A stretch of 64,000 bases of DNA from positions 992,001 to 1,056,000 of the forward strand of contig NC_135141.1 in the NCBI RefSeq assembly GCF_051014445.1, given 5' to 3'. Positions 38,612-50,510 of the stretch are shown piece by piece (the first letter of the stretch is position 1; the number at the start of each line of letters is the position of its first letter). This DNA is from Colletes latitarsis. Its lineage: Eukaryota > Arthropoda > Insecta > Hymenoptera > Colletidae. Below the pieces are notes generated by a model, which searched no databases, was not told the origin of the DNA, and worked only from the letters and a program-made list of their open reading frames with translations. A program made the translations under genes and the position numbers.

Positions 38612-40536
38612 TGAGCCAGATGCGGGCATAAGCCAGACCTAACCAGTTTTATCCTCTAAAATATTGATCGAAACCAGCTTTAATTGACTGTTTCAGTGTG
38701 GTACCACATTACTACGTGACTCAAACCCGAAAAAAACCGGGTTCTGGCCAACAAGTATGCGAAGAAGGCAAAATCAAGAGCCAGATGTGGGCATAACCCA
38801 GACCTAACCCAGACCTAACCGGTCTTATCCTCTAAAATATTGATCGAAACCATGTTTAATCGACTGTTTCAATGTGGGACAACATTATTACGTGATTCAA
38901 ACCCGAAAAAACCCAGGATGTAGCCAACAAGTATGCGAAGAAGGCAAAATCATGAGCCAGATGCGGGCATAACCCAGACCTAACTCAGACCTAACCGGTT
39001 TTATCCTCTAAAATATTGATCGAAACCATGTTTAATCGACTGTTTCAATGTGGGACAACATTGCTACGTGATTCAAACCCGAAAAAACCCAGGATCTGGC
39101 CAACAAATATACTATGAAGTCAAAATCATGAGCGAGATGCGGGCATAACCCAGACCTAACCCAAACCTAACCGATTTTATCCTCTAAAATATTGATCGAA
39201 ACCAGGTTTAGTGGACTGTTTCAGTGTGGTACCACATTACTACGTAACACAAACACGAAAAAACCCAGGATATGGCCAACATGTATGCGAAGAAGGCAAA
39301 ATCATGAGCCAGATGCGGGCATAACGCAGACCTAACCCAGACCTAACCGGTTTTATGCTCTAAAATGTGGATCGAAACCAGCTTTAATTGACTGTTTCAG
39401 TGTGGTACCACATTACTACGTGACTCAATCCCGAAAAAAACCGGGTTCTGGCAAACAAATATGCGAAGAAGGCAAAATCATGAGCCAGATGTGGGCATAA
39501 CCCAGACCTAACCCAGACCTAACCGGTTTTATCCTCTAAAATATTGATCGAAACCATGTTTAATCGACTGTTTCAATGTGGGACAACATTACTACGTGAT
39601 TCAAACCCGAAAAAACCCAGGATGTAGTCAACAAGTATGCGAAGAAGGCAAAATCATGAGCCAGATGCGGGCATAACCCAGACCTTACCCAGACCTAACC
39701 GGTGTCATCCTTTAAAATATTAATCGATACCAAGCTTAGTGGACTGTTTCAGTGTGGTACCACATGACTACGTAACTCAAACACGAAAAAACCCAGGATC
39801 TGGCCAACAAATATACTAAGAAGTCAAAATCATGAGCGAGATGCGGGTATAACCCAGACCTAACCCAAACCTAACCGGTGTTACCCTCTAAAATATTGAT
39901 CGAAACTAGGTTTAATTGACTGTTTCACTGTGGTACCGCATTACTACGTGATTCAAACCGGATGAAACCCAGGATCTCGCCAACAAGTATGCGAAGAAGG
40001 CAAAATCATGAGTCAGATGCGGGCATAACCCGAACCTAACCCAGACCTAACCGGTTTTATCTTCTAAAATGTGGATCGAAACCAGCTTTAATTGACTGTT
40101 TCAGTGTGGTACCACATTACTACGTGACTCAAACCCGAAAAAACCCAGGTTCTGGCCAACATGTATGCGAAGAAGGCAAAATCATGAGCCAGATGTGGGC
40201 ATAAGCCAGACCTAACCCAGACCTAACCGAATTTATCCTCTAAAATATTGATCGAAACCAGGTTTTAATGACTGCTACTGTGTGGTACCACATTACTACG
40301 TGATTCAAACCCGAAAAAACACAGGATCTGGCCAACAAGTATGCGAAGAAGGCATAATCATGAGCCAGATGCGGGCCTAAGCCAGACCTAACCCAGACCT
40401 CACCGGTTTTATCCTCTAAAATATTCATCGAAACCAGCTTTAATTGACTGTTTCAATGTGGTACAACATTACTACGTGTTTCAAACCCGATGAAACCCAG
40501 GATCTGGCCAACAAGTATGCAATGAAGGCAAGATCA
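38612..40536. repeat. Type B HOR, tandem copy 4
   Basis: Last copy of the run. It differs from copies 2 and 3 in GAAAAAACCCAGG near 39,608, GGTTTTAATGACTG near 40,261, CCTCACCGG near 40,397 and AAAAACCCAGG in place of AAAAACTCAGG near 40,139. It ends at ATCATGAGCCAGATGCGCGC, where the array leaves type B and goes back to the passage seen at 6.0 and 20.9 kb. Short monomer near 38,632. Confidence 0.92.
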
Positions 40537-41270
40537 TGAGCCAGATGCGCGCATAACCCAGACCTAAACCAGACCCAACCGGTGTCATCCTGTAAAATAT
40601 TGACCGAAACCAAGTTTAATGGACTGTTTCAGTGTGGTACCACATTACTACATGACTCAAACACGAAAAAACCCAGGATCTGGCCAACAAGTATGCGAAG
40701 AAGGCAAAATCATGAGCCAGATGCGGGCATAACCCAGACCTAACCCGGACCTAACCGGTGTCATCCTCTAAAATATTGGTCGAAACCAGGTTTTATTGAC
40801 TGTTACTGTGTGGTACCACATTACTACGTGATTCAAATCCGACAAAACCCAGGATCTGGCCAACAAGTATGCAAAGAAGGCAAAATCAAGAGCCAGATGT
40901 GGGCATAACCCAGACCTATCCCAGACCTAACCGGTTTTATCCTCTAAAATATTGATCGAAGCCAGGTTTAATCGACTGTTTCAATGTGGGACAACATTAC
41001 TACGTGATTCAAACCCGAAAAAACCCAGGATGTAGCCAACAAGTATGCGAATAAGGCAAAATCATGAGCCAGATGCGGGCATAAGCCAGACCTAACCAGT
41101 TTTATCCTCTAAAATATTGATCGAAACCAGCTTTAATTGACTGTTTCAGTGTGGTACCACATTACTACGTGACTCAAACCCGAAAAAAACCGGGTTCTGG
41201 CCAACAAGTATGCGAAGAAGGCAAAATCATGAGCCAGATGTGGGCATAACCCAGACCTAACCCAGACCTA
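40537..41270. repeat. Right edge of the core
   Basis: Four monomers following the GACCGAAACC (40,599) to short-monomer (near 41,085) order found at about 6,010-6,740. CCCGGACC near 40,745 and CCTATCCCAG near 40,917 are private changes. From 41,271 the local 1,056-bp duplication begins. Confidence 0.8.
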
Positions 41271-42326
41271 CCCGGTCTTATCCTCTAAAATATTGATCGA
41301 AACCATGTTTAATCGACTGTTTCAATGTGGGACAACATTACTACGTGATTCAAACCCGAAAAAACCCAGGATGTAGCCAACAAGTATGCGAAGAAGGCAA
41401 AATCATGAGCCAGATGCGGGCATAACCCAGACCTAACTCAGACCTAACCGGTTTTATCCTCTAAAATATTGATCGAAACCATGTTTAATCGACTGTTTCA
41501 ATGTGGGACAACATTGCTACGTGATTCAAACCCGAAAAAACCCAGGATCTGGCCAACAAATATACTATGAAGTCAAAATCATGAGCGAGATGCGGGCATA
41601 ACCCAGACCTAACCCAAACCTAACCGATTTTATCCTCTAAAATATTGATCGAAACCAGGTTTAGTGGACTGTTTCAGTGTGGTACCACATTACTACGTAA
41701 CACAAACACGAAAAAACCCAGGATATGGCCAACATGTATGCGAAGAAGGCAAAATCATGAGCCAGATGCGGGCATAACGCAGACCTAACCCAGACCTAAC
41801 CGGTTTTATCCTCTAAAATGTGGATCGAAACCAGCTTTAATTGACTGTTTCAGTGTGGTCCAACATCACTACGTGATTGAAACTGGAAAAACCCCAGGAT
41901 CTGGCCAACAAGAATGCGAAGAAGGCAAAATCATGAGCGAGATGCGGGCATAACCCAGACCTAACCCAAACCTAACCGGTGATATCCTCTAAAATATTGA
42001 TCGAAACTAGGTTTAATTGACTGTTTCACTGTGGTACCGCATTACTACGAGATTCAAACCGGATGAAACCCAGGATGTAGTCAACAAGTATGCGAAGAAG
42101 GCAAAATCATGAGCCAGATGCGGGCATAACCCAGACCTAACCCAGACCTAACCGGTGTCATCCTTTAAAATATTAATCGATACCAAGCTTAGTGGACTGT
42201 TTCAGTGTGGTACCACATGACTACGTAACTCAAACACGAAAAAACCCAGGATCTGGCCAACAAATATACTAAGAAGTCAAAATCATGAGCGAGATGCGGG
42301 TATAACCCAGACCTAACCCAGACCTA
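41271..42326. repeat. 1,056-bp tandem duplication, copy 1 (6 monomers)
   Basis: CCTACCCGGTC at about 41,267 and 42,323, and AACTGG at 41,881 and 42,937, give an offset of 1,056 bp, 6 x 176. Near 41,857 a TGTGGATCG-type monomer joins directly to the TCCAACATCACTACGTG subfamily, a junction not seen in the core. Near 42,060 CCGGATGAAACCC is followed by AGGATGTAGTC instead of AGGATCTCGCC; this is a second chimera. Confidence 0.85.
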
Positions 42327-43050
42327 CCCGGTCTTATCCTCTAAAATATTGATCGAAACCATGTTTAATCGACTGTTTCAATGTGGGACAACATTACTAC
42401 GTGATTCAAACCCGAAAAAACCCAGGATGTAGCCAACAAGTATGCGAAGAAGGCAAAATCATGAGCCAGATGCGGGCATAACCCAGACCTAACTCAGACC
42501 TAACCGGTTTTATCCTCTAAAATATTGATCGAAACCATGTTTAATCGACTGTTTCAATGTGGGACAACATTGCTACGTGATTCAAACCCGAAAAAACCCA
42601 GGATCTGGCCAACAAATATACTATGAAGTCAAAATCATGAGCGAGATGCGGGCATAACCCAGACCTAACCCAAACCTAACCGATTTTATCCTCTAAAATA
42701 TTGATCGAAACCAGGTTTAGTGGACTGTTTCAGTGTGGTACCACATTACTACGTAACACAAACACGAAAAAACCCAGGATATGGCCAACATGTATGCGAA
42801 GAAGGCAAAATCATGAGCCAGATGCGGGCATAACGCAGACCTAACCCAGACCTAACCGGTTTTATCCTCTAAAATGTGGATCGAAACCAGCTTTAATTGA
42901 CTGTTTCAGTGTGGTCCAACATCACTACGTGATTGAAACTGGAAAAACCCCAGGATCTGGCCAACAAGAATGCGAAGAAGGCAAAATCATGAGCGAGATG
43001 CGGGCATAACCCAGACCTAACCCAAACCTAACCGGTGATATCCTCTAAAA
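42327..43050. repeat. 1,056-bp duplication, incomplete copy 2
   Basis: This stays in step with copy 1 until about 43,050, where GATATCCTCTAAAATGTGG replaces GATATCCTCTAAAATATTG. Departure is at the start of a further one-monomer duplication. Confidence 0.83.
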
Positions 43051-43226
43051 TGTGGATCGAAACCAGCTTTAATTGACTGTTTCAGTGTGGTCCAACATCA
43101 CTACGTGATTGAAACTGGAAAAACCCCAGGATCTGGCCAACAAGAATGCGAAGAAGGCAAAATCATGAGCGAGATGCGGGCATAACCCAGACCTAACCCA
43201 AACCTAACCGGTGATATCCTCTAAAA
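42875..43226. repeat. Identical adjacent monomer pair (2 x 176 bp)
   Basis: The monomers at 42,875-43,050 and 43,051-43,226, starting at TGTGGATCG, read the same at every base I compared. Elsewhere adjacent monomers belong to different types. This is the smallest and apparently one of the youngest duplications in the window, and shows that single-monomer gain occurs next to the core. Confidence 0.86.
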
Positions 43227-45231
43227 TATTGATCGAAACTAGGTTTAATTGACTGTTTCACTGTGGTACCGCATTACTACGAGATTCAAACCGGATGAAA
43301 CCCAGGATCTCGCCAACAAGTATGCGAAGAAGGCAAAATCATGAGTCAGATGCGGGCATAACCCGAACCTAACCCAGACCTAACCGGTTTTACCCTCTAA
43401 GATATTGATCGAAACCAAGTTTAATGGACTGTTTCAGTGTGGTAGCACATTACTACGTGACTCAAACCCGAAAAACCCAGGATCTGGCTAACAAGTATGC
43501 GAAGAAGGCATAATCATGAGCCAGATGCGGGCATAAGCCAGAGCTAACCCAGACCTAACCGGTTTTATCCTCTAAAATATTCATCGAAACCAGCTTTAAT
43601 TGACTGTTTCAATGTGGTACAACTTTACTGCGTGTTTCAAACCCGATGAAACCCAGGATCTGGCCAACAAGTATGCAATGAAGGCAAGATCATGAGCCAG
43701 ATGCTCGCATAACCCAGACCTAAACCAGACCTAACCGGTTTTATCCTCTAAAATATTGATCGAAACCAAGTTTAATGGACTGTTTCAGTGTGGTACCACA
43801 TTACTACGTGCCTCAAACCACAGAAAACCTAGGATCTGTCCAACAAGTATGCGGAAAAGGTGAAATCATGAGCCAGATGCGGGCATAACGCAGACCTAAC
43901 CCAGACCTAACCGGTTTTATCTTCTAAAATGTGGATCGAAACCAGCTTTAATTGACTGTTTCAGTGTGGTACCACATTACTACGTGACTCAAACCCGAAA
44001 AAACCCAGGTTCTGGCCAACATGTATGCGAAGAAGGCAAAATCATGAGCCAGATGTGGGCATAAGCCAGACCTAACCCAGACCTAACCGAATTTATCCTC
44101 TAAAATATTGATCGAAACCAGGTTTTATTGACTGCTACTGTGTGGTACCACATTACTACGTGATTCAAACCCGAAAAAACACAGGATCTGGCCAACAAGT
44201 ATGCGAAGAAGGCATAATCATGAGCCAGATGCGGGCATAAGCCAGACCTAACCCAGACCTAACCGGTTTTATCCTCTAAAATATTCATCGAAACCAGCTT
44301 TAATTGACTGTTTCAATGTGGTACAACATTACTACGTGTTTCAAACCCGATGAAACCCAGGATCTGGCCAACAAGTATGCAATGAAGGCAAGATCATGAG
44401 CCAGATGCGCGCATAACCCAGACCTAAACCAGACCCATCCGGTGTCATCCTGTAAAATATTGACCGAAACCAAGTTTAATGGACTGTTTCAGTGTGGTAC
44501 CACATTACTACATGACTCAAACACGAAAAAACCCAGGATCTGGCCAACAAGTATGCGAAGAAGGCAAAATCATGAGCCAGATGCGGGCATAACCCAGACC
44601 TAACCCAGACCTAACCGGTGTCATCCTCTAAAATATTGGTCGAAACCAGGTTTTATTCACTGTTACTGTGTGGTACCACATTACTACGTGATTCAAATCC
44701 GACAAAACCCAGGATCTGGCCAACAAGTATGCAAAGAAGGCAAAATCAAGAGCCAGATGTGGGCATAACCCAGACCTAACCCAGACCTAACCGGTTTTAT
44801 CCTCTAAAATATTGATCGAAGCCAGGTTTAATCGACTGTTTCAATGTGGGACAACATTACTACGTGATTCAAACCCGAAAAAACCCAGGATGTAGCCAAC
44901 AAGTATGCGAATAAGGCAAAATCATGAGCCAGATGCGGGCATAAGCCAGACCTAACCAGTTTTATCCTCTAAAATATTGATCGAAACCAGCTTTAATTGA
45001 CTGTTTCAGTGTGGTACCACATTACTACGTGACTCAAACCCGAAAAAAACCGGGTTCTGGCCAACAAGTATGCGAAGAAGGCAAAATCATGAGCCAGATG
45101 TGGGCATAACCCAGACCTAACCCAGACCTAACCGGTCTTATCCTCTAAAATATTGATCGAAACCATGTTTAATCGACTGTTTCAATGTGGGACAACATTA
45201 CTACGTGATTCAAACCCGAAAAAACCCAGGA
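43214..45231. repeat. Right-hand partner of the 14,130-16,147 block
   Basis: The offset of 29,084 bp holds over about 2.0 kb, including the A5 tract near 43,472 and the short monomer near 44,945. Small differences include CTAAGATATT near 43,398, TTTACTGCGTG near 43,625, GGTGAAATC near 43,859, CCCATCCGG near 44,434 and TTATTCACTG near 44,653. From 44,705 it overlaps the start of the 37-kb-offset block. Confidence 0.85.
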
Positions 45232-47212
45232 CGTAGTCAACAAGTATGCGAAGAAGGCAAAATCATGAGCCAGATGCGGGCATAACCCAGACCTAACCCA
45301 GACCTAACCGGTGTCATCCTTTAAAATATTGATCGAAACCAAGTTTAATGGACTGTTTCAGTGTGGTACCACATTACTACATGACTCAAACACGAAAAAA
45401 CCCAGGATCTGGCCAACAAGTATGCGAAGAAGGCAAAATCATGAGCCAGATTCGGGCATAACCCAGACCTAACCCAGACCTAACCGGTTTTATCCTCTAA
45501 AATATTGATCGAAACCAAGTTTAATGGACTGTTTCAGTGTGGTACCACATTACTACGTGACTCAAACCACAGAAAACCTAGGATCTGGCCAACAAGAATG
45601 CGGAAAAGGTAAAATCATGAGCCAGATGCGGGCATAACGCAGACCTAACCCGGACCTAACCGGTTTTATCCTGTAAAATGTGGATCGAAACCAGCTTTAA
45701 TTGACTGTTTCAGTGTGATACCACATTACTACGTGACTCAAACCCGAAAAAACCCTGGTTCTGGCCAACAAGTATGCGAAGAAGGCAAAATCATGAGCCA
45801 GATGCGGGCATAAGCCAGACCTAACCCAGAGCTAACCGGTTTTATCCTCTAAAATATTGATCGAAACCAGGTTTTGTTGACTGTTACTGTGTGGTACCAC
45901 ATTACTACGTGATTCAAATCCGAAAAAACCCAGGATCTGGCCAACAAGTATGCAAGGAAGGCAAAATCATGAGCCAGATGCGGGCAAAACCCACACCTAA
46001 CACAGACCCAACCGGTGTCATCCTTTAAAATATTGATCAAAACCAGCTTTAATTGACTGTTTCAGTGTGGTACCACATTACTACGTGACTCTAATTCGAA
46101 AAAACCCAGGTTCTGGCCAACAAGTATGCGAAGAAGGCAAAATCATGAGCCAGATGTGGGCATAAGCCGGACCTAACCCAGACCTAACCGATTTTATCCT
46201 CTAAAATATTGATCGAAACCAGGTTTTATTGACTGCTACAGTGTGGTACCACATAACTACGTGATTCAAATCCGAAAAAACCCAGGATCTGGCCAACAAG
46301 TATGCAATGAAGGCAGATTCATGAGCCAGATGCGCACATAACCCAGACCTAAACCAGACCTAACCGGTGCCATCCTCTAAAATATTGATAGAAACCAGCT
46401 TTAATTGACAGTTTCAATGTGGTTCAACATTACTACCTGATTCAAATTCGAGAAAACCCAGGATCTGGCCAACAAGTATGCGAAGAAGGCAAAATCATGA
46501 GCCAGATGCGTGCATAACCCAGACCTAATCCAGACCTAACCGGTTTTATCCTGTAAAATACTGATCGAAACCAGCTTTAATTGACTCTTTCAATGTGGTT
46601 CAACATTACTACGTGATTCAAATTCGAGAAAACCCAGGATCTGGCCAACAAGAATGCGAAGAAGGCAAAATCATGAGCCAGATGCGGGCATAAGCCAAAC
46701 CTAACCCAGACCTAACCGGTTTATCCTCTAAAATATTCAGCGAAACCAGCTTTAATTTTCTGTTACAGTGTGGTACCACATTACTACGTGATTCAAATCA
46801 TAGAAGACCTAGGATCTGGCCAACAAGAATGCGGAAAAGGTAAAATCATGACCCAGATGCGGGCATAACGCAGACCTAACCCAGACCTAACCGGTGTTAT
46901 CCTCTAAAATGTGGATCGAAACCAGCTTTAATTGACTGTTTCAGTGTGGTACCACATTACTACATGATTCAAATCCGAAAAAACCCAGGATCTGGCCAAC
47001 AAGTATGCAATGAAGGCAGATTCATGAGCCAGATGCGCACATAACCCAGACCTAAACCAGACCTAACCGGTGCCATCCTCTAAAATATTGATAGAAACCA
47101 GCTTTAATTGACAGTTTCTGTGTGGTTCAACATTACTACGTGATTCAAATTCGAGAAAACCCAGGATCTGGCCAACAAGTATGCGAAGAAGGCAAAATCA
47201 TGAGCCAGATGC
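44705..47212. repeat. Right-hand partner of the 7,713-10,397 block, one monomer shorter
   Basis: The offset is 36,992 bp until about 46,758, then 36,815. The missing monomer leaves a fused unit, TTCAGCGAAACC upstream with TTTAATTTTCTGTTACAG downstream. A 1-bp deletion (CCGGTTTATCC) lies near 46,722, just before the fusion. CATAACTACG near 46,253 and CTACCTGATT near 46,432 are private. Confidence 0.85.
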
Positions 47213-48480
47213 GTGCATAACCCAGACCTAATCCAGACCTAACCGGTTTTATCCTGTAAAATATTGATCGAAACCAGCTTTAATTGACTCTTTCAATGTG
47301 GTTCAACATTACTACGTGATTCAAATTCGAGAAAACCCAGGATCTGGCCAACAAGTATGCAAAGAAGGCAAAATCATGAGCGAGATGCGGGCATAACCCA
47401 GACCTAACCCAAACCTAACCGGTGATATCCTCTAAAATATTGATCGAAACTAGGTTTAATTGACTGTTTCACTGTGGTACCACATCACTACGTGATTGAA
47501 ACTGGAAAAACCCCAGGATCTGGCCAACAAGAATGCGAAGAAGGCAAAATCATGAGCCAGATGCGGGCATAAGCCAGACCTAACCCAGACCTAACCGGTT
47601 TTATCCTCTAAAATATTAATCGAAACTAGCTTTAATTGACTGTTTCAATGTGGTACAACATTACTACGTGATTCAAACCCGATGAAACCCAGGATCTGGC
47701 CAACAAGTATGCGAGGAAGGCAAAATCATGAGCCAGATGCGTGCATAACCCAGACCTAATCCAGACCTAACCGGTTTTATCCTGTAAAATATTGATCGAA
47801 ACCAGCTTTAATTGACTCTTTCAATGTGGTTCAACATCACTACGAGATTGAAACTGGAAAAACCCCAGGATCTGGCCAACAAGAATGCGAAGAAGGCAAA
47901 ATCATGAGCGAGATGCGGGCATAACCCAGACCTAACCCAAACCTAACCGGTGATATCCTCTAAAATATTGATCGAAACTAGGTTTAATTGACTGTTTCAC
48001 TGTGGTACCACATCACTACGTGATTGAAACTGGAAAAACCCCAGGATCTGGCCAACAAGAATGCGAAGAAGGCAAAATCATGAGCCAGATGCGGGCATAA
48101 GCCAGACCTAACCCAGACCTAATCGGTTTTATCCTCTAAAATATTCATCGAAACCAGCTCTAATTGACTGTTTCAATGTGGTACAACATTACTACGTGAT
48201 TCAAACCCGATGAAACCCAGGATCTGGCCAACAAGTATGCGAGGAAGGCAAAATCATGAGCCAGATGCGGGCATAACACGGACCTAATCCAGACCTAACC
48301 GGTTTTATCCTGTAAAATATTGATCGAAACCAGCTTTAATTGACTCTTTCAATCTGGTCCAACATCACTACGTGATTGAAACTGGAAAAACCCCAGGATC
48401 TGGCCAACAAGAATGCGAAGAAGGCAAAATCATGAGCGAGATGCGGGCATAACGCAGACCTAACCCAGACCTAACCGGTG
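47213..48480. repeat. Mixed block with the ATTGAAACTGG subfamily
   Basis: About seven monomers in the order of 11,810-12,900, with GCGTGCATAACCC, GAGCGAGATGCGGG, GGTGATATCC and GTGATTGAAACTGG. AAACTAGCTTTAATT near 47,624, CTACGAGATTG near 47,840 and CAATCTGGTCC near 48,351 are private changes. All monomers are long. Confidence 0.8.
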
Positions 48481-50510
48481 TTATCCTCTAAAATGTGGAT
48501 CGAAACCAGCTTTAATTGACTGTTTCAGTGTGGTACCACATTACTACGTGACTCAAACCCGAAAAAACCCAGGTTCTGGCCAACCAGTATGCGAAGAAGG
48601 CAAAATCATGAGCCAGATGCGGGCATAAGCCAGACCTAACCCAGACCTAACCGGTTTTATCCTCTAAAATATTGATCGAAACCAGGTTTTGTTGACTGTT
48701 ACTGTGTGGTACCACATTACTACGTGATTCAAATCCGAAAAAACCCAGGATCTGGCCAACAAGTATGCAAGGAAGGCAAAATCATGAGCCAGATGCGGGC
48801 ATAACCCAGACCTAACACAGACCCAACCGGTGTCATCCTTTAAAATATTGAACGAAACCAAGTTTAATGGACTGTTTCAGTGTGGTACCACATTACTACA
48901 TGACTCAAACACGAAAAAACCCAGGATCTGGCCAACAAGTATGCGAAGAAGGCAAAATCATGAGCCAGATGCGGGCATAACCCAGACCTGACCCAGACAT
49001 TACCGGTTTTATCCTCTAAAATATTGGTCGAAACCAGGTTGTATTGACTGTTACTGTGTGGTACCACATTACTACATGATTCAAACCCGAAAAAACCCAG
49101 GATGTAGCCAACAAGTATGCGAAGAAGGCAAAATCGTGAGCCAGATGCGGGCATAAGCCAGACCTAACCGGTTTTATCCACTAAAATATTGATCGAAACC
49201 AGGTTTTATTGACTGTTACTGTGTGGTACCACATTACTACGTGATTCAAATCCGAAAAAACCCAGGATCTGGCCAACAAGTATGCAAAGAAGGCAAAATC
49301 ATGAGCCAGATGCGGGCATAACCCAGACCTAACCCAGACCTAACCGGTGTCATCCTTTAAAATATTAATCGATACCAAGCTTAGTGGACTGTTTCAGTGT
49401 GGTACCACATGACTACGTAACTCAAACACGAAAAAACCCAGGATCTGGCCAACAAATATACTAACAAGTCAAAATCATGAGCGAGATGCGGGTATAACCC
49501 AGACCTAACCCAAACCTAACCGGTGTTACCCTCTAAAATATTGATCGAAACCAAGTTTAATGGACTGTTTCAGTGTGGTACCACATTACTACGTGACTCA
49601 AACCCGAAAAAACCTAGGTTCTGCCCAACAAGTATGCGAAGAAGGCAAAATCATGAGCCAGATGCGGGCATAAGCCAGACCTAACCCAGACCTAACCGGT
49701 TTTACCCTCTAAAATATTGATCGAAACCAAGTTTAATGGACTGTTTCAGTGTGGTACCACATTACTACGTGACTCAAACCCGAAAAAACCCAGGATCTGG
49801 CTAACAAGTATGCGAAGAAGGCATAATCATGAGCCAGATGCGGGCATAAGCCAGACCTAACCCAGACCTAACCGGTTTTATCCTCTAAAATATTCATCGA
49901 AACCAGCTTTAATTGACTGTTTCAATGTGGTACAACTTTACTACGTGTTTCAAACCCGATGAAACCCAGGATCTGGCCAACAAGTATGCAATGAAGGCAA
50001 GATCATGAGCCAGATGCTCGCATAACCCAGACCTAAACCAGACCTAACCGGTTTTATCCTCTAAAATATTGATCGAAACCAAGTTTAATGGACTGTTTCA
50101 GTGTGGTACCACATTACTACGTAACACAAACACGAAAAAACCCAGGATATGGCCAACATGTATGCGAAGAAGGCAAAATCATGAGCCAGATGCGGGCATA
50201 ACGCAGACCTAACCCAGACCTAACCGGTTTTATCCTCTAAAATGTGGATCGAAACCAGCTTTAATTGACTGTTTCAGTGTGGTACCACATTACTACGTGA
50301 CTCAATCCCGAAAAAAACCGGGTTCTGGCAAACAAATATGCGAAGAAGGCAAAATCATGAGCCAGATGTGGGCATAACCCAGACCAAACCCAGACCTAAC
50401 CGGTTTTATCCTCTAAAATATTGATCGAAACCATGTTTAATCGACTGTTTCAATGTGGGACAACATTACTACGTGATTCAAACCCGAAAAAACCCAGGAT
50501 GTAGTCAACA
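48481..50510. repeat. Mosaic of left-flank monomer types
   Basis: Successive short stretches resemble different places on the left: CAACCAGTATG near 48,581 (left end), 48,660-49,330 the 1,562-bp unit with a short monomer near 49,157, the HindIII type near 49,374 as at 13.98 kb, 49,900-50,060 as at 14.5 kb, and 50,110-50,500 as at 7.2-7.5 kb. The order is not that of any single left block, so this part has been rearranged. No non-satellite sequence separates the pieces. Confidence 0.75.
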
